A stretch of 6,426 nt of DNA from Neisseriaceae bacterium (GTDB lineage Bacteria > Pseudomonadota > Gammaproteobacteria > Burkholderiales > Neisseriaceae): contig JAGNPU010000112.1 of assembly GCA_017989485.1 (NCBI GenBank), positions 1 through 6,426 on the forward strand. Direction: 5' to 3'. The notes beneath the pieces were generated by a model that was not told where the DNA came from, ran no database searches, and saw only the letters and a list, made by a program, of their open reading frames with translations. Shown piece by piece: positions 5,052 to 6,426 of this stretch. Numbering within the stretch: position 1 is the stretch's first letter; every line of letters starts with the position of its first letter. Position numbers and translations under genes: made by a program.

Positions 5052-6426
5052 ATGAGTAACCGTATTGAACGAGATTCTATGGGCCCGATCGAGGTGCCCG
5101 CCGCCCAATTATGGGGGGCACAAACCCAACGTTCCTTAGAACACTTCCGTATTTCCACTGAAAAAATGCCGACCGCGTTGATTCATGCCCTGGCCTTAAC
5201 CAAGCAGGCAGCAGCGGCGGTGAACCGCGATCTTGGCCTTTTGCCGGCAGAGCGTGCCGGGGCGATTATGACCGCCGCTGACGAAGTTTTGGCCGGCCAG
5301 CACGCGACCGAATTCCCCTTGGCCATTTGGCAAACCGGCTCTGGCACCCAGAGCAATATGAACATGAACGAGGTGTTGGCCAACCGTGGCTCCGAGCTAT
5401 TGGGCGGCGAGCGCGGCATGGATCGCCTCATCCACCCCAACGACGACGTGAATAAAAGCCAAAGCTCTAACGACGTGTTCCCGACCGCCATGCATGTGGC
5501 GGCGGTATTGGCCGTGCGCGAGCAGCTGCTGCCAGAGCTGCATTCCCTACAGGCCGTCCTGGCAGGCAAAGCTGCTGCCTTCCATGATGTGGTCAAAATT
5601 GGCCGCACCCATTTACAGGACGCCACGCCCTTAACCTTAGGCCAGGAAATTTCAGGCTGGGTGGCGATGTTGGGCAACAGCATTCGCCACATCGAGCACA
5701 GCCTGCCGCACCTGTCCGAGCTGGCCTTAGGCGGCACCGCCGTGGGCACGGGTTTGAACACCCATCCAGAGTACGCGGTCAGGGTGGCCCAGCGCCTGGC
5801 CGAGCTGACCGGGGCACCGTTTGTGACCGCACCGAACAAGTTTGAGGCGCTGGCCACCTGTGATGCTTTAGTGCACAGCCACGGTGCCTTAAAAGGTTTG
5901 GCGGCGTCCTTAATGAAGATTGCCAACGACGTGCGCTGGCTGGCTTCTGGCCCACGCTCGGGCATCGGCGAGCTGTCGATTCCTGAAAATGAGCCGGGCA
6001 GCTCCATCATGCCGGGCAAGGTCAACCCCACCCAGTGCGAGGCCTTGACCATGCTGTGTGCCCAGGTATTGGGCAACGACGTGGCCATCAACATCGGTGG
6101 GGCCTCGGGCAACTTTGAACTCAACGTGTTCCGTCCGATGATTATCGATAATTTCCTGCAGTCAGTACGGCTGTTGGCCGACGGCATGCGCAGCTTTAAC
6201 GAGCATTGCGCCGTGGGGATTGAGCCTAATCGCGCGCGCATTACCCAATTGCTTAACGATTCGCTGATGCTGGTGACGGCATTAAACACCCACATTGGCT
6301 ACGATAAGGCGGCTGAAATCGCCAAGAAGGCGCATAAGGACGGCACGATCTTAAAGGCGTCGGCGCTGGCCTTGGGCTATTTAAGCGAGGCCGAGTTTGA
6401 TGCCTGGGTACGGCCTGAAGACATGG
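5052..6426 (+). CDS. fumC: Class II fumarate hydratase (fumarase C), 3' end cut by the window edge
   Basis: This enzyme reversibly hydrates fumarate to (S)-malate in the TCA cycle. It is the oxygen-stable, iron-free, cytoplasmic homotetramer type. The frame is open from the ATG at 5052 through 458 codons to the edge, against 467 residues in E. coli FumC, so only a few C-terminal residues are missing. All hallmark segments are present, one position ahead of E. coli numbering: GSGTQSNMN with S97 and T99, [14 protein letters not shown] with H128 and S138/N140, GRTHLQD with T186 and the catalytic-site H187, and the signature [11 protein letters not shown] with catalytic S317, K323 and N325. The start is supported by AAGGA upstream and by the usual amino terminus ([12 protein letters not shown]). 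It stands alone after the terminator at 4869-4898, with no functional link to the efflux genes evident. Confidence 0.97.
   Translation, partial: MSNRIERDSMGPIEVPAAQLWGAQTQRSLEHFRISTEKMPTALIHALALTKQAAAAVNRDLGLLPAERAGAIMTAADEVLAGQHATEFPLAIWQTGSGTQSNMNMNEVLANRGSELLGGERGMDRLIHPNDDVNKSQSSNDVFPTAMHVAAVLAVREQLLPELHSLQAVLAGKAAAFHDVVKIGRTHLQDATPLTLGQEISGWVAMLGNSIRHIEHSLPHLSELALGGTAVGTGLNTHPEYAVRVAQRLAELTGAPFVTAPNKFEALATCDALVHSHGALKGLAASLMKIANDVRWLASGPRSGIGELSIPENEPGSSIMPGKVNPTQCEALTMLCAQVLGNDVAINIGGASGNFELNVFRPMIIDNFLQSVRLLADGMRSFNEHCAVGIEPNRARITQLLNDSLMLVTALNTHIGYDKAAEIAKKAHKDGTILKASALALGYLSEAEFDAWVRPEDM

Noticed and set aside
5183..6295. A 370-codon open frame on the minus strand
   Set aside because: It lies wholly antisense to fumC, whose catalytic motifs are all intact on the plus strand. 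Its translation is rich in Ser, Pro and Ala with no recognisable domain, as expected for a shadow of a codon-biased gene.

Overview
The window looks like chromosomal DNA of a betaproteobacterium, probably in or near the Neisseriales. This rests on the 3' end of a 5S rRNA with a betaproteobacterial look, a CrgA-type LysR regulator, and moderate GC content with many GGCC-type tetramers. The genus cannot be told from the sequence alone.

Layout. Positions 1-89 hold the tail of an rRNA operon (5S 3' end and its intrinsic terminator). A gene-poor stretch of about 1.1 kb follows (90-1223). It contains several hairpins and a tandem duplication of a ~170-180 bp unit (276-624), with REP-like palindromes at its left end, middle and right end. 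It also holds repeated DnaA-box-like motifs and a good sigma-70-type promoter. Next come two co-directional genes, a four-helix DUF2975 membrane protein (1230-1793) and a small XRE/YozG-type DNA-binding protein (1802-2020). They end at a bidirectional terminator shared with a convergent LysR-type regulator (2077-2988, minus strand). A 99-bp intergenic region separates that regulator from a divergent pair: a DHA2-like MFS efflux transporter (3088-4444) and a small NTF2-like/DUF4440-like protein (4444-4851). The pair ends at an intrinsic terminator. The right edge holds a nearly complete class II fumarase gene, fumC (5052 to the edge), cut off just before its C-terminus.

How the genes work together. 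The regulator, transporter and NTF2-like gene have the classic LysR layout, in which the regulator controls a divergently read target operon, so this is probably an inducible efflux cassette. The transporter frame is broken: one extra base near 4137/4138 shifts the frame and leads to a stop at 4222-4224. Removing that base restores a 451-residue MFS protein whose stop overlaps the next start. It is either a recent pseudogene or a sequence error. The DUF2975-XRE pair matches a widespread but poorly understood pairing of a membrane protein with a small DNA-binding protein (compare B. subtilis YoaS/YozG). fumC is ordinary TCA-cycle housekeeping.

The most unusual parts are the REP-bounded tandem element, the excess of TTATNCACA (DnaA-box) motifs outside genes, and the single-base frameshift in the transporter. 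I see no CRISPR array, phage, integrase or defence system, and no clear sign of a wholly new system.
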